Shown in pieces: positions 8,105 through 19,200 of a DNA stretch of 25,471 bases. A program made the position numbers and the translations under genes. The notes under the pieces are model-generated. The model saw only the letters and a program-made list of their open reading frames with translations, was not told the DNA's origin and ran no database searches. The number at the start of each line of letters is the position of its first letter. The stretch's first letter is position 1. The DNA is from Saccoglossus kowalevskii. Its lineage: Eukaryota; Hemichordata; Enteropneusta; Harrimaniidae. Location: the NCBI RefSeq assembly GCF_000003605.2, contig NW_003145285.1, positions 163,546 through 189,016 of the forward strand, in the 5' to 3' direction.

Positions 8105-11100
8105 CTAATGTGATTGGTTCCGGCATCTCCTAGTGGGTTTAGCTGGATTCTCCGGCGACGTGTCTCTGCTACTGTTGGTACCCTCCAATTCGTCCTCCTC
8201 GATATGTGTAATGCTCTTCCACTTGTACTGTCTGGTCTTACCACGTTTGATGTACGTTGCAATACCAGGTACTTTGCACTTATTCGCATCTCCACCAAAC
8301 GCAATTGACAAATTGTCTTTACTAGTGGGCGTAACATTGTTTGATGTTGCATTACTAATTTGTTTCTTGGCAGTGTCAGTATACCTTGCCTGTGAACACA
8401 ATTCAGATGAAGTGCTCTCATCATCAGACTTTCTATTTTTAACCAGAACTGATTTTTTGTGTGCATTGTTACCATCTGATTCTGGTTGTTTTTCATTAGG
8501 ACAGGGCACACCATTATGGTGTGCTCTTTTGATATCTAAATCTTCCTCTTCGCACTCAACTGCCTCGACTTTATGAGAAAGAATGCACGTCTTGGAACGT
8601 TTACTATTAGAATTAACAGATACTCTAGAGCGTTTGCGTACATCTGGCCGACAAGCCTTCACCTGGGATTTATTAGGTGCGCTATTTCGTTCTGGAAAAC
8701 TTGGGAGACTTTTTTCTGTTTTAGTATGACTAACTTTCTTTCGATTTTTTTTTCTGGCCTTTGACGGGGCAAATCGATTTTTTCTGACCCTTTTTTTTCT
8801 TTTTGTACCTTTTTTAGGATGTTTCATTCCTTCATCAACTCCTATTGTTATGTTATTTGCTAACTGAGCTTTGTTCTGGTTGAATTCCTTTCTTTGCCGA
8901 GTCAATGGAAGCTCAAATTTACTTGTGGGTTGACAAGCCTCGTCCCCAATATTAAGGGATTTTTCATCACCATCTGTAATCGGCAAGACAACACTGCTTG
9001 GTTGGTCAGCTTTATCGGTTTTATGAAGAACAGTTTTCTCCAAAAGTATTTTTTTACAAGGTGGTTCAAATGTAGTGTTACCGCAAACTGAGGGTTGTAG
9101 TGCGGCTGTTTCTGATGCGACTTCCTTCATGTACCGCTTGTTACTTTTCTGACTAGTGTTCTGGTTTAGAGTTGAGTCATTATTTGAAATGTCTAATTCA
9201 GGGTTGTCATTTTTGGTGTCAATTATTGCACAACGTTTTTCCGTGGAATAACTTCCAAGAGATTTTCGGGCAATAGAACTCGCCCTTGAAGACTGTCTCA
9301 CACCTGACTGGTGAGACTCTAGAAATGTTGCCCATGATTTTTTTGTTTTTTGGCAATTTTCTGGCTTTTTGTCAATATCATTTATTTCTAATAAGTTATT
9401 TTTCACTGTTGTGGAACAATTTTTACATACTGGCTTCGGTTCGTCTTGACTGTTTGCACATGTAGCAATCTCATTAGTCACAAGTGTTTTATTATTTTTC
9501 TCCGCTGTGGAATGATTTTTTTGCACTGGTATTGGTTCATCTTGACTATTTACACATGTAGTTGTGTCATTTGTCTTGAGAGCCTTTCTATTTTTCACCC
9601 TCTTGGAACGATTTTTTCGTACTGGTACCGATTTATCTCGACTATTTGCACTTGCAGCAAAGTCATTAGTCTCACTTGTTTTGCTATTTTTCACTGTTGT
9701 GGAACAATTTTTTTGTACTGGCACCGGTTCGTCTTGACTGTTTGCACATGTAGCAATCTCATTAGTCACAAGTGTTTTGTTATTTTTCACTGTTGTGGAA
9801 TGATTTTTTTGCACTGGTATTGGTTCATCTTGACTATTTACACATGTAGTTATGTCATTTGTCTTGAGAGCCTTTCTATTTTTCACCCTCTTGGAACGAT
9901 TTTTTCGTACTGGTACCGATTTATCTCGACTATTTGCACTTGCAGCAAAGTCATTAGTCTCACTTGTTTTGCTATTTTTCACTGTTGTGGAACAATTTTT
10001 TTGTACTGGCCCCGGTTCGTCTTGACTGTTTGCACATGTAGCAATCTCATTAGTCACAAGTGTTTTATTATTTTTCTCCGCTGTGGAATGATTTTTTTGC
10101 ACTGGTATTGGTTCATCTTGACTGTTTACACATGCAGTTATATCATTTGTTTTGAGCACCTTTCTATTTTTCACCCTCTTGGAACGATTTTTTCGTATTG
10201 GTACTGATTTGTCTTGACTGTTTGCACTTGCAGCAGAGTCATTAGTCTCAGACGTTTTGCTATTTTTCACCGTTGTGGAACAATTTTTTCGTACAGGCAC
10301 CAGTTTGTCTTGACTGTTTTCACTTGGAGAAATGTCATCAGTCTTGGACGTTTTGTTATTTTTCACCTTTGTGGGACAATTTGTTTGTACTGGCATCGGT
10401 TCGTCTTGACTGTTTGCACTTGCAGTAGTGTCATTAGTCACAAATGTTTTGTTATTTTTCACTGTTGTTGAATGATTTGTTTGTACTGGTTCATCTTGTC
10501 TGTTTGCACATGTAGTTATGTCATTTGTCTTGAGCACCTTGCTATTTCCCCCCCTCGTGGAACGATTTTTTCGTACTGGTACCGATTCGTCATGACTGTA
10601 TGCACATGCAGTAATGTCACTAAGCTCAACTGTTTTATTTTTCACCGTTATGTTACAATTTTTTTGTTCTTTTACTGGTTCATCCTGGCAATTTGTTTGA
10701 GACATACCAACAGTTTCTACAAAAGAGAGAAAACAGCTCTCGCCTTCTGAACATCCTGTTAGCCTTGCCGGAGAGCATGTTTGCTCAGAAAGACATGAAT
10801 AAGGAATTTCTTCTCTGTTAGGACAATCACTCACTTTTATATCTACCTCATCACTAGGTCTACATGAATCAGTAACGCTTTTGTGTTCTTTTTCTTCCTG
10901 TGAATTTTTAAATACCTCATCCTGCTTTTCAGGACTACTGCTACTATGAGCTGATATCAAATCATTCTGGTTGGTAGCATCCTCACTCTGACACGAGTTC
11001 AAATGTACCAATGAAAGATCAATTTCACACAATAGATGATGATCCTCTGCCTCACTGTTCTGCAGTTTGTCTTCGTTGATTGGTGATGTCAAATCACTGT

Positions 11101-13243
11101 CACCACCACTCGTATCAGGACAAGAGGCATCGGATAAGATCTCAAAGATGTTACCTCTAGAGTTTGTTTGATTGTCTGTTTCAATCATGTCATCTGAAAT
11201 GACTTCATCAACGTCGCTATCATCACTGTTTGACTGACACAAACGTGCTAACCATATGCATGTTGAACCGACATCCTCATCATTTTCCTCCTTCACACAC
11301 ATCGACTCTCCTGAATCATTATCCACTTGTTCTGCAATGCAAGTTTCTTGTGGTTTAGAACAACTTTTTTCTTTTTTGTCATTGTCAGCAATTGTCACAT
11401 TAGGTTCTTCGGGACTAGATTCTGTCACACGAGTACCTCTGTTAACATTGTTATTACCATCCTTGTGACGTCGTGGTGCATGAAAATTACCAGCATTGTC
11501 CGAGGAGCTCTCAGCAATAAAAGTACGTGCAACAACAGAATATTTGGAATGTCTCTTATCATTGTTCGATGACTGTTCTGCTTCTAGAGGCTGCCTGTCA
11601 ATGTTTGATGAGTGTAATGACACTTGATGCCCCTTTTCACAGACATCACTAACAATGAAATTTACATCATCAACATTGCTCTCAGTTCTCAGAACTTGTA
11701 ACCCTGACAACGCATCATTATATTCCCCAGGCTGCAAGTGTTCCACATCAATAACATTATGAGCAGAATCAACAACATTTATCTCCCCAACTTCCATCAT
11801 ACTGCCAGAGTTTTCTTTCACTTCATCAACTATACAAAGATTTTTTCCAATTTTTAATTCTGGTTCATGACATGTAATGTCTTGATGTGTATCGTCATGA
11901 ATATTTAAATGCGCTTCTGTGTCATTCATGGATTTAACGGAAGAGTTGGAGATTGAACATACTTTCCCTGAAGATATTTCCTCACATTGAGATGCATCTG
12001 CAAGTTCATAGTTTGTTTCAGATGCTTTGACTTTCTTATCAACTATAACCATCTCCCCATCTTCACATGTTTTATCAGAGAGAAACATATCTATGTTGGA
12101 TGCATCTTTGCGAGAACAGGTCAATGCACTATGTAGAATTTCATTTGTAACCTCTGCAAGAATTTGATCTCTCTCGACAGACAATTCACCTGGCAAATTG
12201 ACAGTAACATCATCAGCAGCAAGAACAGGTAATTCCAACTTTTGAGTTTCACAGTGATTATCAAGATCATCTATTTCTAAAAATTTCTCTTCACAATGCA
12301 AGGTTTTGTCATCAGTATCTGTTAAAACTTCTTGCCATTGTTGATTGTCTGATTTTGTTTGAGAAGCTTGTTCAGTGCTAGACGTTTGAGTAAACATATC
12401 AACTCCTGAATCTGTCAAGTTAGCATTGCTTATTGATTTTAAAAATGTCTTTGGCTCTGATATAGATGAATTCTCAGCAGCAACAGAAGTCTCAGTAGTA
12501 ACAGAACTGTGATTTTGGCTGCTAAGATCGTCATCGCCATCAACAACTACAATGTCGCTTGGTGCATAGTCATAGTCACAGATTGTTTCATCATCAGAAG
12601 ACTTCGCATCATGGACTACAACATCTGCATCAACAGAAGATCTGCCACTACTTGTAGAGCCATTGGGCAAACCAGATTTACGTGACTTATTCTTCTCGTA
12701 GCTTCCTTGAAGCAGCATGGTCCTCTGACATCCGCTAGGTTCACCCTTGGACTTTCTACCCCTTGAACTGTTTTTACCTTTCACGGTTTTCGGTTTAGAT
12801 TTATTTCCTTGACTGATCTGAGTTCCCTGAATATCCAACAGTGACAGTAGCTGTTTTTCTATATCTTTATCCCACATGTTGTACGGACTGACAGTGATGG
12901 GTCTCAAATTCCTAAAGCAGTGCACTAACTTAGCTCGCATTGTGGATGGCAGCACAGGCCAGATAGCTTGCTCATCAGAAAGACCCAGCTCTTCCGCAGA
13001 AGTACTATAAATCTGTTTCAACCAATTAAATGATTCCATTTCTGGATGAAGCATGTAGTACGTCATAGCGCTATCCTTAAATAGATCCAAATCTATCTGT
13101 TGAAACAACGTGTTGAGAATCTTGATAACGTCTTGGTTGCTTCTCCTCTTCTGCCATCGGTTCATTTGACTGTCTCGAACATTGAGTTCCCTAACTGTGC
13201 TAAGACACAGTTCAGCAACAACTTCCGTCACCTCTTTTAGAAG
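8105..13243 (-). CDS. Exon 6 of the ZNF292/RLF-like gene (5139 bp; 1712 codons plus stop)
   Basis: The acceptor is TGATTTTGCAG and the first residues are LLKEVTEVVAELCLSTV. The first ~130 codons finish the conserved helical region: AELCLSTVRELNV, DLDLFKDSAMTYYMLHPEM, WPVLPSTMRAKLV and MWDKDIEKQLLSLLDIQ match the ELC, DLEVKRA, PNSLRCELL and WDWKTLKRQCLALM landmarks of ZNF292. The remaining ~1580 codons are low-complexity. They contain acidic and hydrophobic SIM-like cores, T/S-Q motifs, a 32-residue tandem array at 9388-10700, K/R clusters at about 8735-8825, and the C-terminus RCRNQSH. A single uninterrupted exon encoding the tail is also the gene structure of vertebrate ZNF292 and RLF, where that exon carries the zinc fingers. 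Confidence 0.92.
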   Translation of the reverse strand, partial: LLKEVTEVVAELCLSTVRELNVRDSQMNRWQKRRSNQDVIKILNTLFQQIDLDLFKDSAMTYYMLHPEMESFNWLKQIYSTSAEELGLSDEQAIWPVLPSTMRAKLVHCFRNLRPITVSPYNMWDKDIEKQLLSLLDIQGTQISQGNKSKPKTVKGKNSSRGRKSKGEPSGCQRTMLLQGSYEKNKSRKSGLPNGSTSSGRSSVDADVVVHDAKSSDDETICDYDYAPSDIVVVDGDDDLSSQNHSSVTTETSVAAENSSISEPKTFLKSISNANLTDSGVDMFTQTSSTEQASQTKSDNQQWQEVLTDTDDKTLHCEEKFLEIDDLDNHCETQKLELPVLAADDVTVNLPGELSVERDQILAEVTNEILHSALTCSRKDASNIDMFLSDKTCEDGEMVIVDKKVKASETNYELADASQCEEISSGKVCSISNSSVKSMNDTEAHLNIHDDTHQDITCHEPELKIGKNLCIVDEVKENSGSMMEVGEINVVDSAHNVIDVEHLQPGEYNDALSGLQVLRTESNVDDVNFIVSDVCEKGHQVSLHSSNIDRQPLEAEQSSNNDKRHSKYSVVARTFIAESSSDNAGNFHAPRRHKDGNNNVNRGTRVTESSPEEPNVTIADNDKKEKSCSKPQETCIAEQVDNDSGESMCVKEENDEDVGSTCIWLARLCQSNSDDSDVDEVISDDMIETDNQTNSRGNIFEILSDASCPDTSGGDSDLTSPINEDKLQNSEAEDHHLLCEIDLSLVHLNSCQSEDATNQNDLISAHSSSSPEKQDEVFKNSQEEKEHKSVTDSCRPSDEVDIKVSDCPNREEIPYSCLSEQTCSPARLTGCSEGESCFLSFVETVGMSQTNCQDEPVKEQKNCNITVKNKTVELSDITACAYSHDESVPVRKNRSTRGGNSKVLKTNDITTCANRQDEPVQTNHSTTVKNNKTFVTNDTTASANSQDEPMPVQTNCPTKVKNNKTSKTDDISPSENSQDKLVPVRKNCSTTVKNSKTSETNDSAASANSQDKSVPIRKNRSKRVKNRKVLKTNDITACVNSQDEPIPVQKNHSTAEKNNKTLVTNEIATCANSQDEPGPVQKNCSTTVKNSKTSETNDFAASANSRDKSVPVRKNRSKRVKNRKALKTNDITTCVNSQDEPIPVQKNHSTTVKNNKTLVTNEIATCANSQDEPVPVQKNCSTTVKNSKTSETNDFAASANSRDKSVPVRKNRSKRVKNRKALKTNDTTTCVNSQDEPIPVQKNHSTAEKNNKTLVTNEIATCANSQDEPKPVCKNCSTTVKNNLLEINDIDKKPENCQKTKKSWATFLESHQSGVRQSSRASSIARKSLGSYSTEKRCAIIDTKNDNPELDISNNDSTLNQNTSQKSNKRYMKEVASETAALQPSVCGNTTFEPPCKKILLEKTVLHKTDKADQPSSVVLPITDGDEKSLNIGDEACQPTSKFELPLTRQRKEFNQNKAQLANNITIGVDEGMKHPKKGTKRKKRVRKNRFAPSKARKKNRKKVSHTKTEKSLPSFPERNSAPNKSQVKACRPDVRKRSRVSVNSNSKRSKTCILSHKVEAVECEEEDLDIKRAHHNGVPCPNEKQPESDGNNAHKKSVLVKNRKSDDESTSSELCSQARYTDTAKKQISNATSNNVTPTSKDNLSIAFGGDANKCKVPGIATYIKRGKTRQYKWKSITHIEEDELEGTNSSRDTSPENPAKPTRRCRNQSH

Positions 13244-16200
13244 CTGCAAAATCAAACAAAAATGGAAATTTACAACTTTAGTATGAGCAATTATGCATCC
13301 AATCTAAAACTACAGCACTTATAACAAGATGTTGATGACATTTGTGTCTCGTTTTGAGACAACCAGTAATTGCATTACATAGTCTTCATGAACTCTTCAT
13401 GAGTTCTCAAGTTTGAGGAATATATCAAGTTTGAACATGATCAGCCAATGAACCAAAGCATGTCAGAAATAGGGCTCCAGGAACGACATTATTTTAAAAC
13501 AAAATACTCCATCTGTAATCAAAATTAACAAGTCATGATGCTTTAATTCAAATTAAATTGCATTTAACGATGACTACATATTGATTATGTATCAAATATT
13601 GAATACTGTGACATCTTGTTATGTTAAAGCGCGGTGGTCGTCACGCAGCACGTGTTTGAATTTCATGTAAATAAACAATGTATACGTTGCTACGAGTCCC
13701 ATATCGAACAAGACGCAACGCTACGACTGTGGCCCTTTAATATCTGGACATGTCTTGGAATAAATGCATTTTTAGCCACAAGCCTTGTTTTATATAACAA
13801 ATTTTATGGATTTTTTCAATATAAAGTTTGGTGAGTGAATGAACATATAACTGTGTCCTTCTGAAATTTGCTACATGTGAACAGTGTCTATTTATTAAAC
13901 TGTATTACACTTGTAAGATGTGGAAATGAATGTAGTTGACATAGAACGCCCCAATTTAGGTAATACTATTGATGAAATGTCAGCAAAGTTTAGTCTTCAC
14001 ATCCCTGTTTGTAATTGCATCAATATAAACAAAAATGTTGTATTTCTTGCCATTGAGGGCATTTTGCATTAAATATGTGCAAAGGTCAAATTATTTGATT
14101 TAATTGCCGCGCCGGTTCTTGTGATTATAATGATGTTTTGACTAAAAAGTACTATACTATATTCAGATGTGTTAAATTTTAGGACTTGGTCAGCATACCT
14201 TTTCCACTTTTTTGCTCATTTTGAATATTTAATTACATGTAGATTGAGTTTACAAGTCGTTTGAAAAGTCGTATTTCTGTTATTTGAAAGAGTCAACAAC
14301 AGATTGTGATGTGATGAGGCCAACAAATAAATTCTTAGTTTCCAGTACCCCGACCTGCTAATTTCAGGTTTTTTAATGTTAATAAGCTCAAAATTATTTA
14401 CAGTAGTATTTCATGTTTTGATTACATGTCTGGTACATTATTTTGTGCATGTGTCCCAATGAAAAAACAAAACTAACAAGTCATTTTTAACGCCAGTCAG
14501 CCATCTTGAATTGAATCAGTAAACCACTGCATTGAATGAACAGATTTGTTCCACAGGGTCATGTATTCAACCCTCCCCCCACCCCTCAACAATGTGTATA
14601 AGTTTCCCCAATTTTCAACGTTCTGCATCTTGAATGAAAATATGGGTCCGAGACTCGAGGGGAGACAAATAATCATNNNNNNNNNNNNNNNNNNNNNNNN
14701 NNNNNNNNNNNNNNNNNNNNNNNNNNNNNNNNNNNNNNNNNNNNNNNNNNNNNNNNNNNNNNNNNNNNNNNNNNNNNNNNNNNNNNNNNNNNNNNNNNNN
14801 NNNNNNNNNNNNNNNNNNNNNNNNNNNNNNNNNNNNNNNNNNNNNNNNNNNNNNNNNNNNNNNNNNNNNNNNNNNNNNNNNNNNNNNNNNNNNNNNNNNN
14901 NNNNNNNNNNNNNNNNNNNNNNNNNNNNNNNNNNNNNNNNNNNNNNNNNNNNNNNNNNNNNNNNNNNNNNNNNNNNNAAGTTGAGTCAGCTCGAGTCTCA
15001 AGAACAAAATAAATTTGCATGTGAATCGTGGCCCGTGATTCTTTTGTATTTACTTATTTTGTCTATAAAATGTCAACTTAATTTTACAAAATTACAAGTA
15101 TAGTGAGATTTGTGTTCAAGATCACTATATCATTGAACTATTTTCTGTCACAGCAAATCTTCATGGGTCAGTGGCACGCTGTATCGACTTAGAGGGCACA
15201 CTGCGTGTAACTGTAAAAACAGTCTTTCATTTATTAAATATTTTAAGGTGATGAACACAATGCATATAAAATGTAATGTTATAGTTAATGCAAAAATGCT
15301 TGCCAAAACAAGAGGATACAAGTATAACATAACATACTTACACTTAACGGTAAACAGGAAATGATACTTCTTACAAAATCACACACTACGCTTTTCTTAT
15401 AGGTTTTGCAGATCTCGATGAGACAGGACACGCGGTCTTTTATTTCTGTGTGGTCCTCCTTGCAGTGGTTTATCTGAGCGTCAAACCACACTGTTGACAG
15501 ATCTTGAACACAGTCACAGGGTTTTTTTCGTTCCCAGTACATCAAGAGAGCTAGTGTGCTAATATGTACGGCAGCACCACTAAGATCTACATTTCGAAAA
15601 ATCTTCACCAAATCCAAAATTTCGCAGCACGATTTGCTGTCCAACTATGAGAAAAAACAAACAATTCAAAACAAGTTCTGTAGAATTCCCAAATTAACTG
15701 CTACACATATGACAAACAAGTCATTGTCAATGACATAGTCCCTGTATGAATTTAGTGTAATTTTTGAGTACGTGGAATGTGAAAAAACGATTGTAAAAAA
15801 ATTTGCCTAGCTGCAGTGTATATGGGAATTTATAATGAATGTATATTACGTCAACAGTTACAACAGTAAACAACATTTACATCCTGGTTGCTATAGCAAC
15901 CACATATCATGCAACTTTAACAAAAGACTAGTTACCTGTCGTAGATAAAACACTTACCTCATGTTTCACAGACTGCCAATACTGCTGTTTACACATAAGG
16001 TAAACGGCCATTCGAAAAAATATACCATCCTTTCCTAGTTTAGGATGATCAGCGCAGCATTTGGCAAGATGAAGGGCTTCCTCAATGAGGTCATTGGCAG
16101 TCAACATTTTAATTCTTTGTGACATTAGTCGCGGTCCTTCTTGAGACACAAATCCGAATGCTGTAGAGTGAAAGAAACGAGTCATGAATGACCGACAGAG

Positions 16201-19200
16201 TCAGAAAAAAACAACTTCATTTTTAGTGTTTTACATGCAGTTGCTATAGTTACCTTCTTCCTCCATAACCGGTATTCCAGAGACTATTTTAACAAGCGCA
16301 GGATTAGTCCAGGCAGACATCACCAGGTCAGCACATACTTTAAATCTGTCCCCAACAATACTATGATACGTTTTATCAGCCTTCATATATAGGTCACATA
16401 GGTAAGTTTTACTTGATTCAGGCAAGAGGATTTCATACCCTTCATGCAGTATTAGCTTTTCAATATAACTGCAAATAACGTGGGAAAAGAAATTAATATT
16501 TTTGACAATTGTTTAAGATGAATACTGTGGAATACTTTATTTTCGCTTGGAATTAATTTTCACTATTTTCGCTGAAGGAATGATTCAGCGAAAATAAAAT
16601 CCAGCGAATATACCTTTTTTCCTATAAACCTGTCAAAAATCAGTGAAAATAAATTCCATACAAAACACCAAAAAAAAGTCTATTTAGCGAAAATTAAATC
16701 CAGCTAAAATAAAATATTTTACAGTAACTATCACTTGGCAATCTAGGATTCATTGAAAATTGAAACACAACAAATCTACATAACAATGTTTTGGAACTCA
16801 ATGCAAATGACTGGGGTAAATATCAAGACCAAGTACTTTTAAGATAAGAATATTTTCATACCCATGTATGGTGATATGCAAATTTTGACATGTGTCAAAC
16901 CAAATTCACTCTGACCAATAGGAGAGTATGAACTTGGAGTTTAGAGGGCACCCATATTCAAGGCTATAATTTATAACATAGGAAAACTATTATAGCCTTT
17001 GCAAATCAATGCACCAGAACTGTAAGATCATCATGCTAGGCAAGTGTTGAATTTAAATTATTAGTTTTCATAAATTTTGTAATACTAGGGGATTTTCCCG
17101 TTCATCTCGCGTAATGCATGAAAAACTTCTGTCGCTAAATTCAAATGAATTGATTTTTAACTTCTCTTTTTTATAGTTCAGTGACAATCTTTTAGAGGGC
17201 AATATAACGTTGAGATACCATGACTTCATCACAATGTGTATAGAAATAAAAATAGGGGAAATACCCAGAAACACTTTCGCACTTGTTGAATCCCATGTGA
17301 TGTGCTGAAACCACTAAGACACTATGAACTTTGTTTGTCCTTTATTTAGATTCAATTTCTATAATACTATAACGCAGAATCTTGCAGTATACAGAAAATG
17401 ATCTACTTGTTGATATATGCACCAGCATGCAATATACACCGGAACAGTATGACATCATGCATACCAAGTTTCAAAATGATGAGTGCACGTGTGTTTAAAT
17501 TTGGAGAAGAACAGTGTATAAATTGTCATCACTCTGCATTAATATATGCATAAAATACGCATACAATTGACACCTATTTCCACCAGATCTGTATGGAGCA
17601 CCACATACCAAATTTCAAAATGAAGAGTGTGGAATTTCTTATAGATATGATACTGTACAGACACTGGTAACCACTATATGCCCGATCAGTACTACATGAC
17701 ATGGGGGGACAACAAATCCTTGATGAAACTTATTAGAGAACAAAAAAAGACAGAAATGTACATGTACTTACTCAACCAGTTCCGGTATAAGTGCTCTATA
17801 CTGTTGACAATCATTGTCCAGTTTATCAGAAAGCTCTAGTAGATTAAATATGATGTGGTTGCCAAGGTAAAACTGCTGACTCACAGACACTGGGGGACAT
17901 GTATAAAATTCCTAAACAAGAAAATAAAGATATAGTGAAAGAATTCAACCAAATTCACAACAAGACAAATATTGTTTGATTCTGACTTGTACATAAACAG
18001 GTTTTTGTTTTTAGAAAAAAACTGCAAGAGGGAGCACTGAAATTCAGCGGCACCACCAAGTGCAGGAGATAGGGTTCTCCCTACCAGGGTGTGGAGTTTT
18101 TGATAATTCTAAGTTAAAATGGAGCATTCTATGGCTTCCTTGGGTCCAAAATCAGACTTGTCACAGTTGATCCCTGGTCAATCAGAATTTTATGATTGAC
18201 GGGGGATCTGCTCCGCAGTGTAAGGGGTGCATGGCCATGGCATGAGGGCACCACGCCCTTGTTCCCTTGTTTAACCACCAAGTGCAGGAGATAGGGTTCT
18301 CCCTACCAGGGTGTGGAGTTTTTGATAATTCTAAGTTAAAATGGAGCATTCTATGGCTTCCTTGGGTCCAAAATCAGACTTGTCACAGTTGATCCCTGGT
18401 CAATCAGAATTTTATGATTGACGGGGGATCTGCTCCCCAGTGTAAGGGGTGCATGGCCATGGCATGAGGGCGCTGCGCCCCTGTTCCCTTGTTTAAAAAA
18501 ATCCCTGATAAATAAATCTTTTCACAAAATCCCATTGTGGATAGAATCGACTCTGAATCAAATATTAATATAATTGTGATACAGTATAACAACAAAATTT
18601 GTCAGATTTGACTTAAATTCACAATTATTTGAGCTGGAATCACAATCCCTCAACATCACATGTGAACTGTTACTAGCCAATGGAATGTTGGATAATGCAT
18701 ACAGCAATACAAATTTTAACCAAGCATCAAGTCAACTTTTGGCACCATCCGCAAAACAGTTCCTTTCATAGTCTGCACTTTTCGACAGGAATTGTTGACA
18801 AAAATTTCAAATTTTTTGATCAAAAACTAGAAGCAATGTCCCATCTGGTCTGTTTGGCCCAAAATTAAGATCAAGATAAGATTTGAACAAATTTACCCCA
18901 TTTAGAGAAAAAAATTTGGAGCTCAAGGGTTAAATAGAATACTAAGCAGATACTGTAGAAAAAGAACTATTCACAGGAATTAATTTTATCCGATTTCATC
19001 AAGTTATAATGAATTATTGTAAATTCAGTGGCTTGTGAGTGAAACAATACATTCCATACTTCAACAAATAATAAACTCTTATACAGTAACGCAATGAAAT
19101 ACACAAAATAAGAAGGGCTTTGGTTTAATAGGTTGCTTCTCAGCCAGTCTGCCTAATTTGCATATCCATGAGCCTCACTCTAGCATTCAAAAGGCCCAAA

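Larger units (their letters stand above)
13244..15341. other. Intron 5 of the large minus-strand gene, with assembly gap
   Basis: 2098 bp, including 301 Ns. It contains a degenerate dispersed repeat (about 13320-13520), the TTAA-flanked element at 13624-13740, and a short GCCAGTCAGCCATCTTGAAT fragment at about 14492. No coding exon is visible, and the protein aligns without a missing block across exons 5 and 6. Confidence 0.7.

Noticed and set aside
8032-8514. 160-codon minus ORF overlapping the end of exon 6 in another frame
   Set aside because: Its frame has no similarity, and the main frame there carries the basic cluster and plausible C-terminus. Overlap by chance is the simpler explanation.
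9446-10750. Long + strand ORFs (253, 85 and 92 codons) rich in cysteine and phenylalanine
   Set aside because: They lie exactly antisense to the 96-bp coding tandem array. The period is a multiple of three, so an absence of stops in one unit is copied into all; the repeat pattern explains the length.
12740-12790. RGRK in SSRGRKSKGE considered as an AT-hook
   Set aside because: The canonical AT-hook core is GRP; here the proline is replaced by lysine, so it is only a basic patch.
14546-15103. ORFs of 115-185 codons across 14677-14977
   Set aside because: They consist mostly of undetermined residues from the N gap.
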